A stretch of DNA of 64,000 nt from assembly GCA_009720755.1 (NCBI GenBank), contig WNKV01000015.1:95189-159188 (forward strand), in the 5' to 3' direction. The DNA comes from Rhodoplanes serenus (lineage in GTDB: Bacteria > Pseudomonadota > Alphaproteobacteria > Rhizobiales > Xanthobacteraceae). Position 1 is the stretch's first letter; each line of letters begins with the position of its first letter. The position numbers and the translations under genes were made by a program. This document shows, in pieces, positions 46,656 through 56,285 of the stretch. The notes under the pieces are model-generated. The model did not search any database. It had not been told where the DNA came from and saw only the letters and a program-made list of their open reading frames with translations.

Positions 46656-47213
46656 GTGCAGGTGGACCGACGCGAGCACGACTTCGCAGAAGCCATGAGA
46701 GCGGCGTCGCGTGGCGACGTCACCGCTTATACGCGCTTTCTGCAGAACGTCTCCGACTGGTTGAGGCCAATCATCCGGCGCGAGCTTGTTCGATCTGGCC
46801 GGTCGGCAGCCGATGCGGAGGACATCGTGCAGGACACATTACTCGCGCTTCACTTGAAGCGGAACACCTGGGACGAGTCGCGTCCCATCGGGCCTTGGAT
46901 ACGCGCCATCGCGCGGCACAAGCTGATCGACGCGCTGCGGTTGCCGCGCGGGCGCAGCAAAGACGTATCGATCGACGAGTTCAGCGACGCCCTTCCGGCG
47001 GAGGAGATGACGTGTCCGGCCATCGATGATCGTGACATCGAGCGTCGGCTCGACGCCCTGGCGCCAGGGCAGAGGCAGGTCATCCAGGCGATCGCCATCG
47101 ACGGGCTGTCGATCGCCGAGTCGGCGGCGAAGTTCGCGATGACGCCCGTCGCCGTGCGGGTGGCGCTCCACCGTGCCCTCAAGTCGCTGAGCAGGATGGC
47201 GGGCGTGTCATGA
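46656..47213 (+). CDS. sigF: ECF-type RNA polymerase sigma factor (SigF-like)
   Basis: A 185-residue ECF sigma factor. Region 2 spans about residues 14-80 with DAEDIVQDTLLALHLKRNTWD (region 2.2-2.3), and region 4 spans about 125-180 with RRLDALAPGQRQVIQAIAIDGLSIAESAAKF (helix-turn-helix). The start is a GTG at 46656 with AAAAGGA upstream; a later ATG at 46695 would remove 13 residues. Its stop overlaps the anti-sigma gene by four bases (ATGA). SigF-NrsF pairs control hypochlorite defence in perchlorate reducers; here the usual yedY/mrpX targets are not in the window. Confidence 0.9.
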   Translation: MQVDRREHDFAEAMRAASRGDVTAYTRFLQNVSDWLRPIIRRELVRSGRSAADAEDIVQDTLLALHLKRNTWDESRPIGPWIRAIARHKLIDALRLPRGRSKDVSIDEFSDALPAEEMTCPAIDDRDIERRLDALAPGQRQVIQAIAIDGLSIAESAAKFAMTPVAVRVALHRALKSLSRMAGVS

Positions 47214-47845
47214 AGACCGAGAATCTCATTAAGGCGATGGTCGCCGACCGCGAGGCGGACGGGAGTGTCGGTCCTGGGGCGTTGGCCTCGGCGGTCGGCC
47301 TCGGGCTGGTCGGCTCGCTCCTTCTCTATGCGGCCACGCTGGCGCCGCGTGAGCTTTCGACCGCGCTCATGCAGCCGCGGTTCGCCTTCAAGCTCCTCGT
47401 GACACTTCTGCTCGCCGCCGGAGCAGCGGCCGTCGTCGCTCGTCTGGTCCGACCAGACGGACGGTCGGGGCCGGCGTCCCTCGTGGCGCTGGCCGCTCCG
47501 CTTCTGCTCGCGGTCGGGGTGCTCGTCGAGCTCGCGGTTGTCGATGCAGCGGCGTGGCGGACGCGGCTCATCGGCGACAACGCCGTGGCCTGCCTGCTCT
47601 CCATCCCGCTGCTCTCAGCTCCCGTCCTCGCGGCCGTCATCCTGTTCCTGAGAAAGGGCGCGCCGACCCGGCCGGATCTCGCTGGGGTATTTGCCGGGCT
47701 GCTCGGCGGCGGTCTTGGTGCCTTCCTCTATGCCAGCCACTGCCCGGACGACTCCCCGCTCTTCGTCGCGACGTGGTACCCGCTGGCGATCGCCGGCGTC
47801 GTCCTCGGAAGTCGAATTTTGGCGATGAAACTAACCCGGTGGTAG
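47210..47845 (+). CDS. nrsF: NrsF-family (DUF1109) anti-sigma factor
   Basis: A 211-residue membrane protein with six predicted membrane segments, the NrsF/DUF1109 layout. The two family cysteines are present: Cys128 in NAVACLLSIPLLS and Cys178 in YASHCPDDSPLF, proposed sensing residues. It would hold SigF inactive until oxidised. Its ATG overlaps the sigF stop. This is the last gene that clearly belongs with the perchlorate set. Confidence 0.9.
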   Translation: MKTENLIKAMVADREADGSVGPGALASAVGLGLVGSLLLYAATLAPRELSTALMQPRFAFKLLVTLLLAAGAAAVVARLVRPDGRSGPASLVALAAPLLLAVGVLVELAVVDAAAWRTRLIGDNAVACLLSIPLLSAPVLAAVILFLRKGAPTRPDLAGVFAGLLGGGLGAFLYASHCPDDSPLFVATWYPLAIAGVVLGSRILAMKLTRW

Positions 47846-48178
47846 GACGCCGAGGCCGTTGCGATTTCTACAGAACGAGGTGCGCCTGAGCTGATTTTGG
47901 TCGCCCGGCGCGGCCGTTTCGTCTTCGAAACGCCGCGTCATGACCTTTCGGGATTCATGGTCTCTCGGGAGAGGCGGACAGGCGTTCTGCCGGGCTCATC
48001 CCAAGGGTCGCCGGTCCGGCCGTCCGACATCTCATTCGACCCCGTCGGGCCAGCGCGCCGCAGAGCGGACGCCGGCCCGACGGGATCGGCGTCCGCTCCG
48101 GACCTTGTCGCGAGATCGCTTTTTTCGCGCGATCGCATTGTCGACGGCGACACGGCGATCAGGTCGCCGGACAGTGCC
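47846..48178. other. Intergenic region after nrsF
   Basis: About 330 bases between convergent nrsF and a chemoreceptor gene. An 11-bp inverted repeat, CCCGTCGGGCC (48041-48051) with GGCCCGACGGG (48074-48084), may end transcription from either side. A run of six T lies at 48120-48125. No gene is seen. Confidence 0.5.
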
Positions 48179-49858
48179 CTATGCGGCCCGGATGGTGGAC
48201 AGGAACGAGCCGATCTCGGTTCTCAGGCGCTGGCTCTCGGCGGCGAGCGACCCCGCCGACGACAGCACCTGGGCGGCGGCCGAGCCGGTCTCGCCGGCAC
48301 CCCGGTTCACCTGCGAGATGTTGTCCGCCACCTGGGTGGTGCCCTGGGCGGCTTGCTGGACGTTGCGGGCGATCTCCTGGGTGGCGGCGCCCTGCTCCTC
48401 GATCGCCGCCGCGATGCTGCTCGAGATCTCCGAGATCTGTTTGATGGTGCCGCCGATCTCCTTGATGGCGCCGACCGCGATCTGGGTGGCGGTCTGCATC
48501 CCGGAGATCTGCCCGGCGATGTCGCCGGTCGCCTTGCCGGTCTGCGCCGCGAGCGCCTTGACCTCCTGGGCCACCACGGCGAAGCCCTTGCCGGCCTCGC
48601 CGGCGCGCGCCGCCTCGATGGTGGCGTTGAGGGCGAGCAGGTTGGTCTGCTCGGCGATCGCGGTGATCAGCTTGATCACGTCGCCGATCCGGTTGGCGGC
48701 CTGAGACAGCTCACCGATCTGGGCGTCCGTCCTCTGCGCCTGCTTGACCGCTTCGCCGGCGATGCGGGAGGACTCGGCCACCTGCCGGCTGATCTCGCCG
48801 ACCGACGAGGACATCTCGTTGGTGGCCGAGGCGACGGACTGCACGTTCGCCGAAGCCTGCTCCGAGGCGGCGGCAACCGCGGTGGACAGGTTCTGCGTCG
48901 TTTCCGCCGTCCGGGTGAGCGAGGTCGCGGCCCGCTCGAGGTCGCCGGACGCGCTGGAGACGGTCTGGACGATCCCGCCGACGGTGGAGTCGAAGCGATC
49001 GGCGAGCGTCAACATCTCCCGCCGGCGCGCGACCACCGCCTGTTCGTCGGCCTCGCGCTGCTGTTGCGCCAGGCGCGCCATGCGCTCGGAGTTGCGCGCG
49101 AACGCCCGGGCGATATCGCCCACCTCGTCGCCGCGCTCGCCACCGACGACGGTCGCCTGCTCGCCGTCCGCGACGGCCTGCATCACCCGGCTGATGTTGA
49201 CCATCGGCCGAACCAGCGACAGGTTCAGAATCCACAACGCCGCAGCGATCAGCATCAGCATCAGCACCGAGCCGGCGATCATCGTGGCGCGGGCCAGCCA
49301 TCCGGCCGCGGCGGCGGCACCGCTGCGTTCGGCGAGCAGCCCCATCTCGACCCCGGCGATCTCCTTCGCCTTCGCGCGGATGCCGTCCATGAAGGTCTTG
49401 CCGGCGCCGGACAGCTCGATCTGGCGAGCCTCGTCGAGGCGAGCCGGATTTTGCAGAATCGACTGGGCTCGATCGGAGACGGCCTGCTTCCATTTCTGAA
49501 CCAGCCCGTCGAGTTCGTCGAACCGGCGCTGCTGGGCCGGGTTATCCGCCGTCAATCTCCGGACATCGGAGAGCGTCTTGTCATAGGTTGCTTCGCCGGC
49601 CCGCAGCGGTTCGAGAAAGCGCGGCTCGGCCGACAGCAGATAGCCCCGCACGCCGGTTTCGCGATCCACCATGGCGGCGACGAGCGCGTCGACGCGCATG
49701 AGAACCTTGTAGGTATGCTCCGTCATCGCCGCAGCCGATTCGAGCTTGCCGGTGACGATCCACGTCACACCGCTGACCAGAACGCTCGCAAGAAACAGGA
49801 GAGCGAAGGCGGTGGACACCTTCCATAGCGTCTTGACGTCGCTGAAGCGCTTCAACAT
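48179..49858 (-). CDS. Methyl-accepting chemotaxis protein with CHASE3-type sensor
   Basis: A 559-residue chemoreceptor. Two membrane segments (about residues 14-36 and 190-212) enclose a helical CHASE3-like periplasmic domain with the pattern [27 protein letters not shown] segment (about 212-265) leads to the signalling hairpin with tip [20 protein letters not shown] (near residue 395). No C-terminal methyl-transferase pentapeptide is seen. Its signalling half is almost the same as that of the receptor at 56286-58073. Ligand unknown; being beside the perchlorate genes it is a candidate for sensing oxyanions or redox state, which is guesswork. Confidence 0.93.
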   Translation of the reverse strand: MLKRFSDVKTLWKVSTAFALLFLASVLVSGVTWIVTGKLESAAAMTEHTYKVLMRVDALVAAMVDRETGVRGYLLSAEPRFLEPLRAGEATYDKTLSDVRRLTADNPAQQRRFDELDGLVQKWKQAVSDRAQSILQNPARLDEARQIELSGAGKTFMDGIRAKAKEIAGVEMGLLAERSGAAAAAGWLARATMIAGSVLMLMLIAAALWILNLSLVRPMVNISRVMQAVADGEQATVVGGERGDEVGDIARAFARNSERMARLAQQQREADEQAVVARRREMLTLADRFDSTVGGIVQTVSSASGDLERAATSLTRTAETTQNLSTAVAAASEQASANVQSVASATNEMSSSVGEISRQVAESSRIAGEAVKQAQRTDAQIGELSQAANRIGDVIKLITAIAEQTNLLALNATIEAARAGEAGKGFAVVAQEVKALAAQTGKATGDIAGQISGMQTATQIAVGAIKEIGGTIKQISEISSSIAAAIEEQGAATQEIARNVQQAAQGTTQVADNISQVNRGAGETGSAAAQVLSSAGSLAAESQRLRTEIGSFLSTIRAA

Positions 49859-50186
49859 GGCGGGAGCCTGGTTGCGTGGGGAAAAAAGGGCCGACAGCCG
49901 ATGGCATATGTCCTCGGGTCACAGAAGAGGCTCGGCGCAAGTCCTTAACGAAAGATGACACAAACCCCATGGCGCCGCGAATCGCGGATCGGTCAAATTG
50001 CGTATTCGCCGCGGAGCAAGCGGTGAGATACCACTGTCGAAAAAAGGTATGTCGACAGTTCGAGGCCGCCGGCCGCGGCGGCGCCGTACGCCGTCGATGC
50101 GAGGCGGCTGCGCGGGCGCCACCGCGCCGGCCACTCCTCGGGGACGAGGGCGACGCCGCCCGCACGGAACGGCGCCGCCCTTCGCC
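49859..50186. other. Intergenic region between chemoreceptor and dabA
   Basis: About 330 bases, AT-richer in 49870-50060. It holds the promoter for the minus-strand chemoreceptor and the end of dabA. The 11-mer GTCGACAGTTC (50051-50061) also occurs in the tRNA-Thr T-arm; I judge this too short to call an attachment site. Confidence 0.5.
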
Positions 50187-52634
50187 TCACGCCACCGCCT
50201 TGCGGCTCGGCGGTGCCGCGGCTCCCGCGATCGGCTCCCATTGCAGGTCGCCGATGTAGCGGCGCGCCAGCCGCCCTTCCGCGTCCATCGCGAACAGATG
50301 GAGCCAGCGGTTGTCGAACAGCGCGCGGACGCCGTCGTGGCGGCCGAGAATCGCCGTCATCGCCTCGGCCGGCGCCTCGATGCACACGGCGAGCCGCAGC
50401 GGCTCGTGGACGAAGCCCTCGCCGTCATGCACCGACTGCATCGGCAGCCCGGCGCGCAGCAGCCCGCCGTTCCCCTCGAACACGCCGATGCCCCCCACCA
50501 CGTTGTGCAGGAGCTTGTCGCCGGCCCCGAAGGTGGCGGGCGCCACCGTCGAGCCGTAGTACTGGAGCGCGATCCAGCTCGCCACCACCACCGGCGCCGT
50601 CATGATCAGCTCCAGCACCGGAAAACCCTTGGCGCTGTCCTGGCGCCACTCGTAATCGTGCAGGAAGGCGCGCCCGGCGAGGCCGCGTCCGACGGTGCGG
50701 GAGCGTGGCGCCGCGATGAAGGCCGCACAGCCCGCGAGGCCCCATTCGGCGCGCTGCTCGGCCCAGTCGCGGGCTCGCCCGGGCAGATCGGACTCCGATG
50801 CGGCGCCCGGCAGCTTCAGCGCCCGCTCGGCCCGGGCCGCCCGCCCGGCGGTGGCGAGCCAGCCGCGGATGCGGTCGAGATCGGCCGCATGGGTCGCGGC
50901 CGCTGCCTCGGCGTCGTAGAGCGTCACCGCGTCCGTGGTGGTGTCGTGCAGCGCCGCGATGAACACGGTGTCGGGTGGGATCACGATGCCCCGCGTGGCG
51001 AGCCCCTCGCGCACGCCGGGGCTGCCGAGCAGCCCGGCGAGCAGCCGCGCGTTGACGTCGCCGGTGTAGCCGCCGCAGGCGCCGCAATGCAGCGCGCTCG
51101 CATGCGGGTTGTTGACCACCGTGGCGCCGTGGCCGACCAGCAGGACCACGCGGCCGAAGCCGCTGGTCAGCGACATCGCCCGCAGCACCGTCTCGGCGGC
51201 GTCGATCCGCGCCTGTTGATCGAGGTCGGGCGCGAACCGCGGCGCCGGCTCCGGATCGCCCGGCGCCGCCGCGAGGCCGAGCGCATCGCGCCAGTTCTTC
51301 CACACATAGACCGGCCCCATCGCCTCGACGAACGCGAAGGACGAGACGGCGGCGAGCTTGAAGCGGCCGAAGGCCCGGGTGGCGCGTGCCTTGTAGCGGG
51401 CGGCGCGATCGGCCTCCGCCGTCGTGTCGTCGCCGGTGCGCGACTCGACGGTCGGGTTGAGCAGCACCGGCAGCCGCAACTCGTCGACGTCCGAGGCGAA
51501 CCGCCGGTGCTTGGCGAAGACGCCGAAGAAGCCGGCGAAGCCGAGGGTGCGGATCGACGGGTCGACCTGCTCCAGCGCCCGCCGGAACACCTCCGAGCGC
51601 ACATCGATGCAGAAGGCGGCTTGCAGCAGCGGGCGCCCGCCGCTCCCCGGCGGGGCCGGCTCCGCGAGGGTGTCGGCGAGGCGTCGCTGGGCGGTGCGCT
51701 CGACCGCCTCCTGGAGGATGGCGTCGACGATCTGCGCCTCGTCGGGCTCGACCGGCGCGGCATGCGCGGCCCGTGCCTGCGGCCAGGCCGCAGCGATCTC
51801 GGCGGCGAAGCGGTGGTGCAGAGCCTCCTCCCAGCTCAGCCGGATGGCGAGGAGATCCGTCAGGGTCGCGTCCGAGCCCCCTTCGAGCTCGGCCTGCCAC
51901 AGCCGGTAGCGGGCGTATTGCGACCAGCCGCCGAGCGACAGCAGGAGCTGGTGGAAGTAGGTGTCGAGCGCCGCCGCCGGCAGGCCGAGCCGGCCAGCCG
52001 CCCGGGCGATCGCCGCGCCGGCGTCGTCGGGTGCGCTCGCCACCCGGGTGGCGAAGCCGGTGAGGCCGTGGATCTCCGGCGTCAGATCGTGGGTCGCGAA
52101 GGCCCGCCAGGACGACCACGCGGTCTCGTTCCGCCGGCCGCCCCACAGAGCCTGGCCCTGATCGAAATACGATCCGGCCCACACGCCGAGCCGGTCGGCG
52201 AGAAGCCCGGGCCAGTCGAAGCCGGTCGCCTGGCCGGCGAGGTCCGCCACGGTGGGCAGCGCCTGCGGGGCGGCGGCGGGCCGCGCCGCTGCGGCCTTCA
52301 GGGCGGCGACGTCGGCTGGCTTGCGCCCGTGCGGGCTCGCCGCCAGCGCGCCGGCGAGATCGCGGTCGCCGATCGCGCCGGAGGCGATGCGGTCGCGGTA
52401 CCAGGCCCGCGGCTGCGTCACCGGGACGCCGCCGACCCGGGCCAGCCGGGCGCCGGCCGTGGCGAGCGTCTCGGTGCTCTGCCCGAGGAACGGGTTGACG
52501 GCGACGGTCGCGGCGAGCGGCCACAGCGGCGGGATGTGGCGGGCGGCGCGTGCTGCGGCATCGTTCAGCACGGCGGGCTCCAGAGCGGCGGGGGCGAGGC
52601 TGGGAACCATGGGGATGTCTCCGATCGGGTTCAT
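50187..52634 (-). CDS. dabA: Inorganic carbon transporter subunit DabA (DUF2309)
   Basis: An 815-residue zinc protein with carbonic-anhydrase-like active site, the catalytic part of the DAB energy-coupled CO2/bicarbonate uptake system. Zinc-site residues are Cys342 and Asp344 in FCIDVRSE, His502 in [13 protein letters not shown] and Cys517 in LHCGACGG; the 15-residue spacing His-Cys matches the family. ATG 52634 overlaps the dabB stop (ATGA), so the pair is co-translated; a second ATG lies eight codons on. It works with DabB at the inner membrane. Confidence 0.92.
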   Translation of the reverse strand: MNPIGDIPMVPSLAPAALEPAVLNDAAARAARHIPPLWPLAATVAVNPFLGQSTETLATAGARLARVGGVPVTQPRAWYRDRIASGAIGDRDLAGALAASPHGRKPADVAALKAAAARPAAAPQALPTVADLAGQATGFDWPGLLADRLGVWAGSYFDQGQALWGGRRNETAWSSWRAFATHDLTPEIHGLTGFATRVASAPDDAGAAIARAAGRLGLPAAALDTYFHQLLLSLGGWSQYARYRLWQAELEGGSDATLTDLLAIRLSWEEALHHRFAAEIAAAWPQARAAHAAPVEPDEAQIVDAILQEAVERTAQRRLADTLAEPAPPGSGGRPLLQAAFCIDVRSEVFRRALEQVDPSIRTLGFAGFFGVFAKHRRFASDVDELRLPVLLNPTVESRTGDDTTAEADRAARYKARATRAFGRFKLAAVSSFAFVEAMGPVYVWKNWRDALGLAAAPGDPEPAPRFAPDLDQQARIDAAETVLRAMSLTSGFGRVVLLVGHGATVVNNPHASALHCGACGGYTGDVNARLLAGLLGSPGVREGLATRGIVIPPDTVFIAALHDTTTDAVTLYDAEAAAATHAADLDRIRGWLATAGRAARAERALKLPGAASESDLPGRARDWAEQRAEWGLAGCAAFIAAPRSRTVGRGLAGRAFLHDYEWRQDSAKGFPVLELIMTAPVVVASWIALQYYGSTVAPATFGAGDKLLHNVVGGIGVFEGNGGLLRAGLPMQSVHDGEGFVHEPLRLAVCIEAPAEAMTAILGRHDGVRALFDNRWLHLFAMDAEGRLARRYIGDLQWEPIAGAAAPPSRKAVA

Positions 52635-54226
52635 GGCGCGGTCCGGGTCGTCCAGGTGCCGAGCAGGCGGTCGAGCAGGGCGTTGGCGTAGAAGCCGTTG
52701 GTGACGTGGACCCGCAGGCCGGCGGCGGCGGGGTGGAAGGCCCAGTTGGGCAGCATCGACTGGGCGACGGCGACGGTCCCGAAGGCGATCACCAGGAGAC
52801 CGATCAGCACCCAGCCGAACGGTCCGGGCTCCGGCGCCGCGGGCAGCACCCCGGCGGTCCACCACTCGGCCCCGGCTTGCAGGGCGAAGTAGCCGATCGA
52901 GGTACCGATCGCGGCCGCCGTCGTCCGCAGCGTCAGAGCGCGGGGCGCGGCGTCGGCGAGCCCCTGGGCGATCAGGTAGACGACGCCGAAGACCAGGATG
53001 GCGCCGAGCGCGATGGCCTGCGGGGGCTTGGCGTGGAACCCGAATGCGCCGCCGAGCGCCACGTAGAGCACCAGCGCCAGCGCGAAGGCGCGGGTGACGG
53101 CGCGCCCGTTCGGGATCGCCACCGGGCCTGGCCGCGGGATGGCCGCGACGGCCTCGACCGCCGTGCCGGAGGCCAGGAAGGCGTGCGCCTTGTAGAGCGA
53201 GTGGGCGACGATGTGCAGCAGCGCCAGCGGAAACAGCGCCAGCCCGCACTGGAGGATCATGAAGCCCATCTGGGCGATCGTCGACCAGGCGAGCGAGTTC
53301 TTCACCGCCGGCTGAGTGAGCATGACGATGCCGCCGAACAGCGCCGTGACGGCGCCGACCACGCCGACCACGGCGAGGACCACCGGGGCGAGCAGCATCA
53401 CGTCGGCGAACCGGATCAGGAGAAAGCCGCCCGCGTTGATGACGCCGGCATGCAGCAGGGCCGACACTGGCGTCGGCGTTTCCATCACCTCGGTGAGCCA
53501 GCCATGGGTGGGGAACTGCGCCGACTTGAGGACGGCGGCGAGCGCGATGCCGGCGGCCGCCGCGATCGTGACGGGCGAGGCCGTGCCGGCGCGCGCCGCC
53601 TCGCCGATCGCCGCGATGTCGAGGGTGCCGTAGCCGAGGCCGAGCAGCACCGCCGCGAGCGCGAGCGCGACGCTGCCGATGCGCACCATCACGAGCTTCT
53701 TTCTCGCCGCCCGGACGGCGCCGGGGCGGGTCGGATAGAACAGCAGCAGCCGGTGCAGGCACAGGCTCGTGGCCACCCAGGCGGCGACGAGCTGGACCAG
53801 GTTGCCGGCGACGACGAGCAGCAACACCGCCGCGAGCGTGGCGGCCGTCCAGCCGATGAAGGCGCCCTGGCGGGCGTCGCCGTCCAGCGCCGTCACGGCG
53901 TAGCGCACCACCACCCAGCCGATGAAGGCGACCAGCAGCATCATGGTGGCGCTGACGGCATCGAGCCGCACCGCGAGCCCGGCGCCGCCCGCCCCGAGGA
54001 CCGGGCTGGTGCCCGGTCCGGCGACGGCGAGCAGCGCCATGGCGGCGCCCGCCACCGCCAGGGCGAGCAGGGCGGCGCCCTCGGCGGCGATCAGCAGCCA
54101 TCGCGGTCGGCGCCCAGGTGCCGCGATCGCCGCCAGCGCGACGAGAAGCAGCGACAGCGGGCCGAGCAGGGGCACGACGTAGGGCGATATCGATATCAAC
54201 GAGGGCGACACGAGGTAGGCCGACAT
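52631..54226 (-). CDS. dabB: Inorganic carbon transporter subunit DabB (NuoL-like)
   Basis: A 531-residue membrane protein of the complex I antiporter-like family (Proton_antipo_M), with about 14-15 membrane segments. Family stretches are [37 protein letters not shown] (near 240) and [11 protein letters not shown]. It supplies cation flow that drives DabA. GGAGG five bases before ATG 54226 sets the start; an ATG eight codons earlier is less likely. It is divergent from the LysR gene, the usual regulator position. Confidence 0.9.
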   Translation of the reverse strand: MSAYLVSPSLISISPYVVPLLGPLSLLLVALAAIAAPGRRPRWLLIAAEGAALLALAVAGAAMALLAVAGPGTSPVLGAGGAGLAVRLDAVSATMMLLVAFIGWVVVRYAVTALDGDARQGAFIGWTAATLAAVLLLVVAGNLVQLVAAWVATSLCLHRLLLFYPTRPGAVRAARKKLVMVRIGSVALALAAVLLGLGYGTLDIAAIGEAARAGTASPVTIAAAAGIALAAVLKSAQFPTHGWLTEVMETPTPVSALLHAGVINAGGFLLIRFADVMLLAPVVLAVVGVVGAVTALFGGIVMLTQPAVKNSLAWSTIAQMGFMILQCGLALFPLALLHIVAHSLYKAHAFLASGTAVEAVAAIPRPGPVAIPNGRAVTRAFALALVLYVALGGAFGFHAKPPQAIALGAILVFGVVYLIAQGLADAAPRALTLRTTAAAIGTSIGYFALQAGAEWWTAGVLPAAPEPGPFGWVLIGLLVIAFGTVAVAQSMLPNWAFHPAAAGLRVHVTNGFYANALLDRLLGTWTTRTAP

Positions 54227-54325
54227 GAGGTCCTCCGCAGGAGCGAGCATCCTGCGAGCCGTACCGCGACCTTATGGCGTATAAAAATAGATTGTTATGT
54301 ACGAAATGTTCTGTTTAAACGAACC

Positions 54326-55216
54326 ATGGCCGAGCTGAACTACCATCACCTCCGCTACTTCCGGATGGTCGCCCACGACGGCAACCTGACCCGCGCGGCG
54401 GCGCGGTTGAACGTCTCGCAGTCGGCGCTGTCGTCGCAGATCCGGGAGCTGGAGCGGCGCCTCGGGCAGCCGCTGTTCGAGCGGCGCGGGCGGGCGTTGC
54501 ATCTCACCGAGGCCGGCCGCATCGCGCTCGATCATGCCGACGCCATCTTCACGGCCGGGCAGGAGCTGGTGGCGACGTTGCAGCAGCGCGGACGACAGCG
54601 CCGGCCCTTGCGCATCGGGGCGCTGGCCACGCTGTCGCGGAACTTCCAGCTCGAGTTCCTGCGGCCGGTGCTGGGCCGTGCCGATGTCGAGGTGGTGTTG
54701 CGGTCGGGCAGCGCGGCCGAGCTGCTCTCCGCCCTGGTGGCGCTTCAGCTCGATCTGGTGCTGACCAACGAGGCGCCCGCCGCCGATGCGCTGACGCCGT
54801 TCCTGGTACGGCGGCTCGACGAGCAGCCGGTGAGCCTGGTCGGCGCGCCGGCGCTGTGCCCCGCGCGGCTGCCGCTCCGTCGCTGCCTCGCCGAGCTGCC
54901 GCTGGTGCTGCCCACCAAGGCCAACGGCCTGCGCACCAAGTTCGACGGCTTCGTGGATCAGCTCGGGATCTCGCCCCAGATCGCCGCCGAGGTGGACGAC
55001 ATGGCGATGATGCGGCTGATCGCTCGCGAGGGCGTCGGGCTCGCGGTGTTGCCGCCGATCGTGGTGCGCGACGAGCTGGACAGCGGCGCGCTGGTGGAGC
55101 TGGAAAGCCTTCCAGGCCTGACGGAAGGCTTCTACGGCGTCACGGTGGCGCGCCGCTTTCCCAATCCGCTGCTTCAGGAGCTGTTGCGCGATCCGGCGGC
55201 GGCGGGGGTGGCGTGA
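54326..55216 (+). CDS. LysR-family transcriptional regulator (NhaR-like), divergent from dabBA
   Basis: A 296-residue LysR protein. The winged HTH spans residues 4-62 with NLTRAAARLNVSQSALSSQI and the start LNYHHLRYFRMVA, which is closest to NhaR-type members. A Rossmann-like effector domain follows (about 90-290). It is transcribed away from dabB with 99 bases between start codons; LysR proteins usually act on the divergent neighbour, so it is the likely regulator of dabBA. The AT-rich segment 54280-54320 is the probable operator region. Confidence 0.88.
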   Translation: MAELNYHHLRYFRMVAHDGNLTRAAARLNVSQSALSSQIRELERRLGQPLFERRGRALHLTEAGRIALDHADAIFTAGQELVATLQQRGRQRRPLRIGALATLSRNFQLEFLRPVLGRADVEVVLRSGSAAELLSALVALQLDLVLTNEAPAADALTPFLVRRLDEQPVSLVGAPALCPARLPLRRCLAELPLVLPTKANGLRTKFDGFVDQLGISPQIAAEVDDMAMMRLIAREGVGLAVLPPIVVRDELDSGALVELESLPGLTEGFYGVTVARRFPNPLLQELLRDPAAAGVA

Positions 55217-55375
55217 GCGGCGGGCCGCTACGCCGACTTGCTACGGCGCATGAGCGAGGGCCGAACCGAGCCCCCGCGTCCCTCTCGGGCGCGTGCGATC
55301 GCGCTCTCTATTCAATGTAGGTGAGGATGACCGACGTCCCGCTCGAACCCGAGACGGGACATCGGTGCGGCTCCG

Positions 55376-55867
55376 TTACAGGGCGACCTTCTTGTTGTCG
55401 CCGAGCGCCGGGCGGGTATTGGTCACCGCCGCCGCCGCCATCTTGATGTAGCTCACCACCGTGCCGGGCGAGTCCCAGTATTCGGCATCGTTCGGCGTCA
55501 CCGTGAGGACGCGGATGTTGGGATCGTCGGCGCTGTCCCACCATGCCTTGGCAGGTGTCGTGAACAGCTCCCGGATCTTGTCGCGGTCGGCCGAGACGGT
55601 CGCGCGGCCGGTGAGCGACACATAGGTCTGCCCGCGCGCATCCGCGAAAGCCAAGCACACATGCGGATCGCGAGCGATCTCGTCGTCCTTGTGACGGCGG
55701 GCGTCGGTGAGAAAGTACACGGCGTTCTCCTCGCGCCGAACATAGGCCCCCATCGGCCGAGCCCGGATCAGTGCGCCGTCGCGCGTCGCCAGCATGCAGA
55801 TGCCGACCTTCTTCATCAGCTCCCACACGCGCTCGGAGTCGTCGGTGTCTTTCTCGGTGTCGTTCAT
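55376..55867 (-). CDS. Pyridoxamine 5'-phosphate oxidase-like FMN-binding general stress protein
   Basis: A 163-residue split-barrel flavin-binding protein of the general stress protein 26 type. Recognisable stretches are VGICMLATRDGALIRARPMGAY (residues 21-42), the AVYFLTDARRHKDDEIARDPHVCLAF strand pair and VSLTGRATV, with a Trp-rich C-terminal region. These proteins bind FMN or FAD and are induced by stress; no reaction is known. ATG 55867 is used; an upstream extension is unlikely. Confidence 0.85.
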   Translation of the reverse strand: MNDTEKDTDDSERVWELMKKVGICMLATRDGALIRARPMGAYVRREENAVYFLTDARRHKDDEIARDPHVCLAFADARGQTYVSLTGRATVSADRDKIRELFTTPAKAWWDSADDPNIRVLTVTPNDAEYWDSPGTVVSYIKMAAAAVTNTRPALGDNKKVAL

Positions 55868-56285
55868 GGTGGCCTCGCATGTCACGGGACGCGCGGGCTG
55901 TCCCGATGCGGAGCCGGCGCGTCGTCGTGCCGTCAACCCGCGGGCCATGGGGCGGTTCCGCTCCGGGACCGTCGGCGTCGTCGTGCTCCATCGCGGCGGG
56001 CCGGGCCGCCCTGGTCCGGACGGATAGTATGATTGTCTGGTCTTGTGGTATTCGATAAATTAGCCCCTTTTGGTGTAAGTAATGCTGCGTCTTCCTTACA
56101 ACAGGCTGATTTTAAGCTACCCTTAAGGCTTCCAAGCAACCAATGGGAGCTGTGAGCGGGCGGATTGCTTACGCAGGGTTGAGTGTCGCGGGCTAACCCT
56201 CGGTGCAAATGATATAGGCCGATACGGCCGTCCCTCTTCGCCATTCGCTTGCCGATCACGGAAACAGGCTCGACGGGGCTAGTCC
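55868..56285. other. Intergenic region before the second chemoreceptor
   Basis: About 420 bases between divergent genes. The stretch 56025-56130 is clearly AT-rich for this genome. Two small inverted repeats lie here, TGTAAG/CTTACA (56074-56100) and TTAAG/CTTAA (56112-56126). A GCCGATA at 56218-56224 resembles a flagellar sigma-28 -10 element, but no -35 match is found at the right distance. No gene is seen. Confidence 0.5.

Noticed and set aside
50051..50061. GTCGACAGTTC shared with the tRNA-Thr T-arm, as the right attachment site of the island
   Set aside because: Only 11 bases and not including the tRNA 3' end; a match of this length somewhere in 64 kb is not surprising.
56218..56224. GCCGATA as a flagellar sigma-28 promoter for the second chemoreceptor
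   Set aside because: No TAAA-type -35 element at the required distance; a seven-base match alone is weak.
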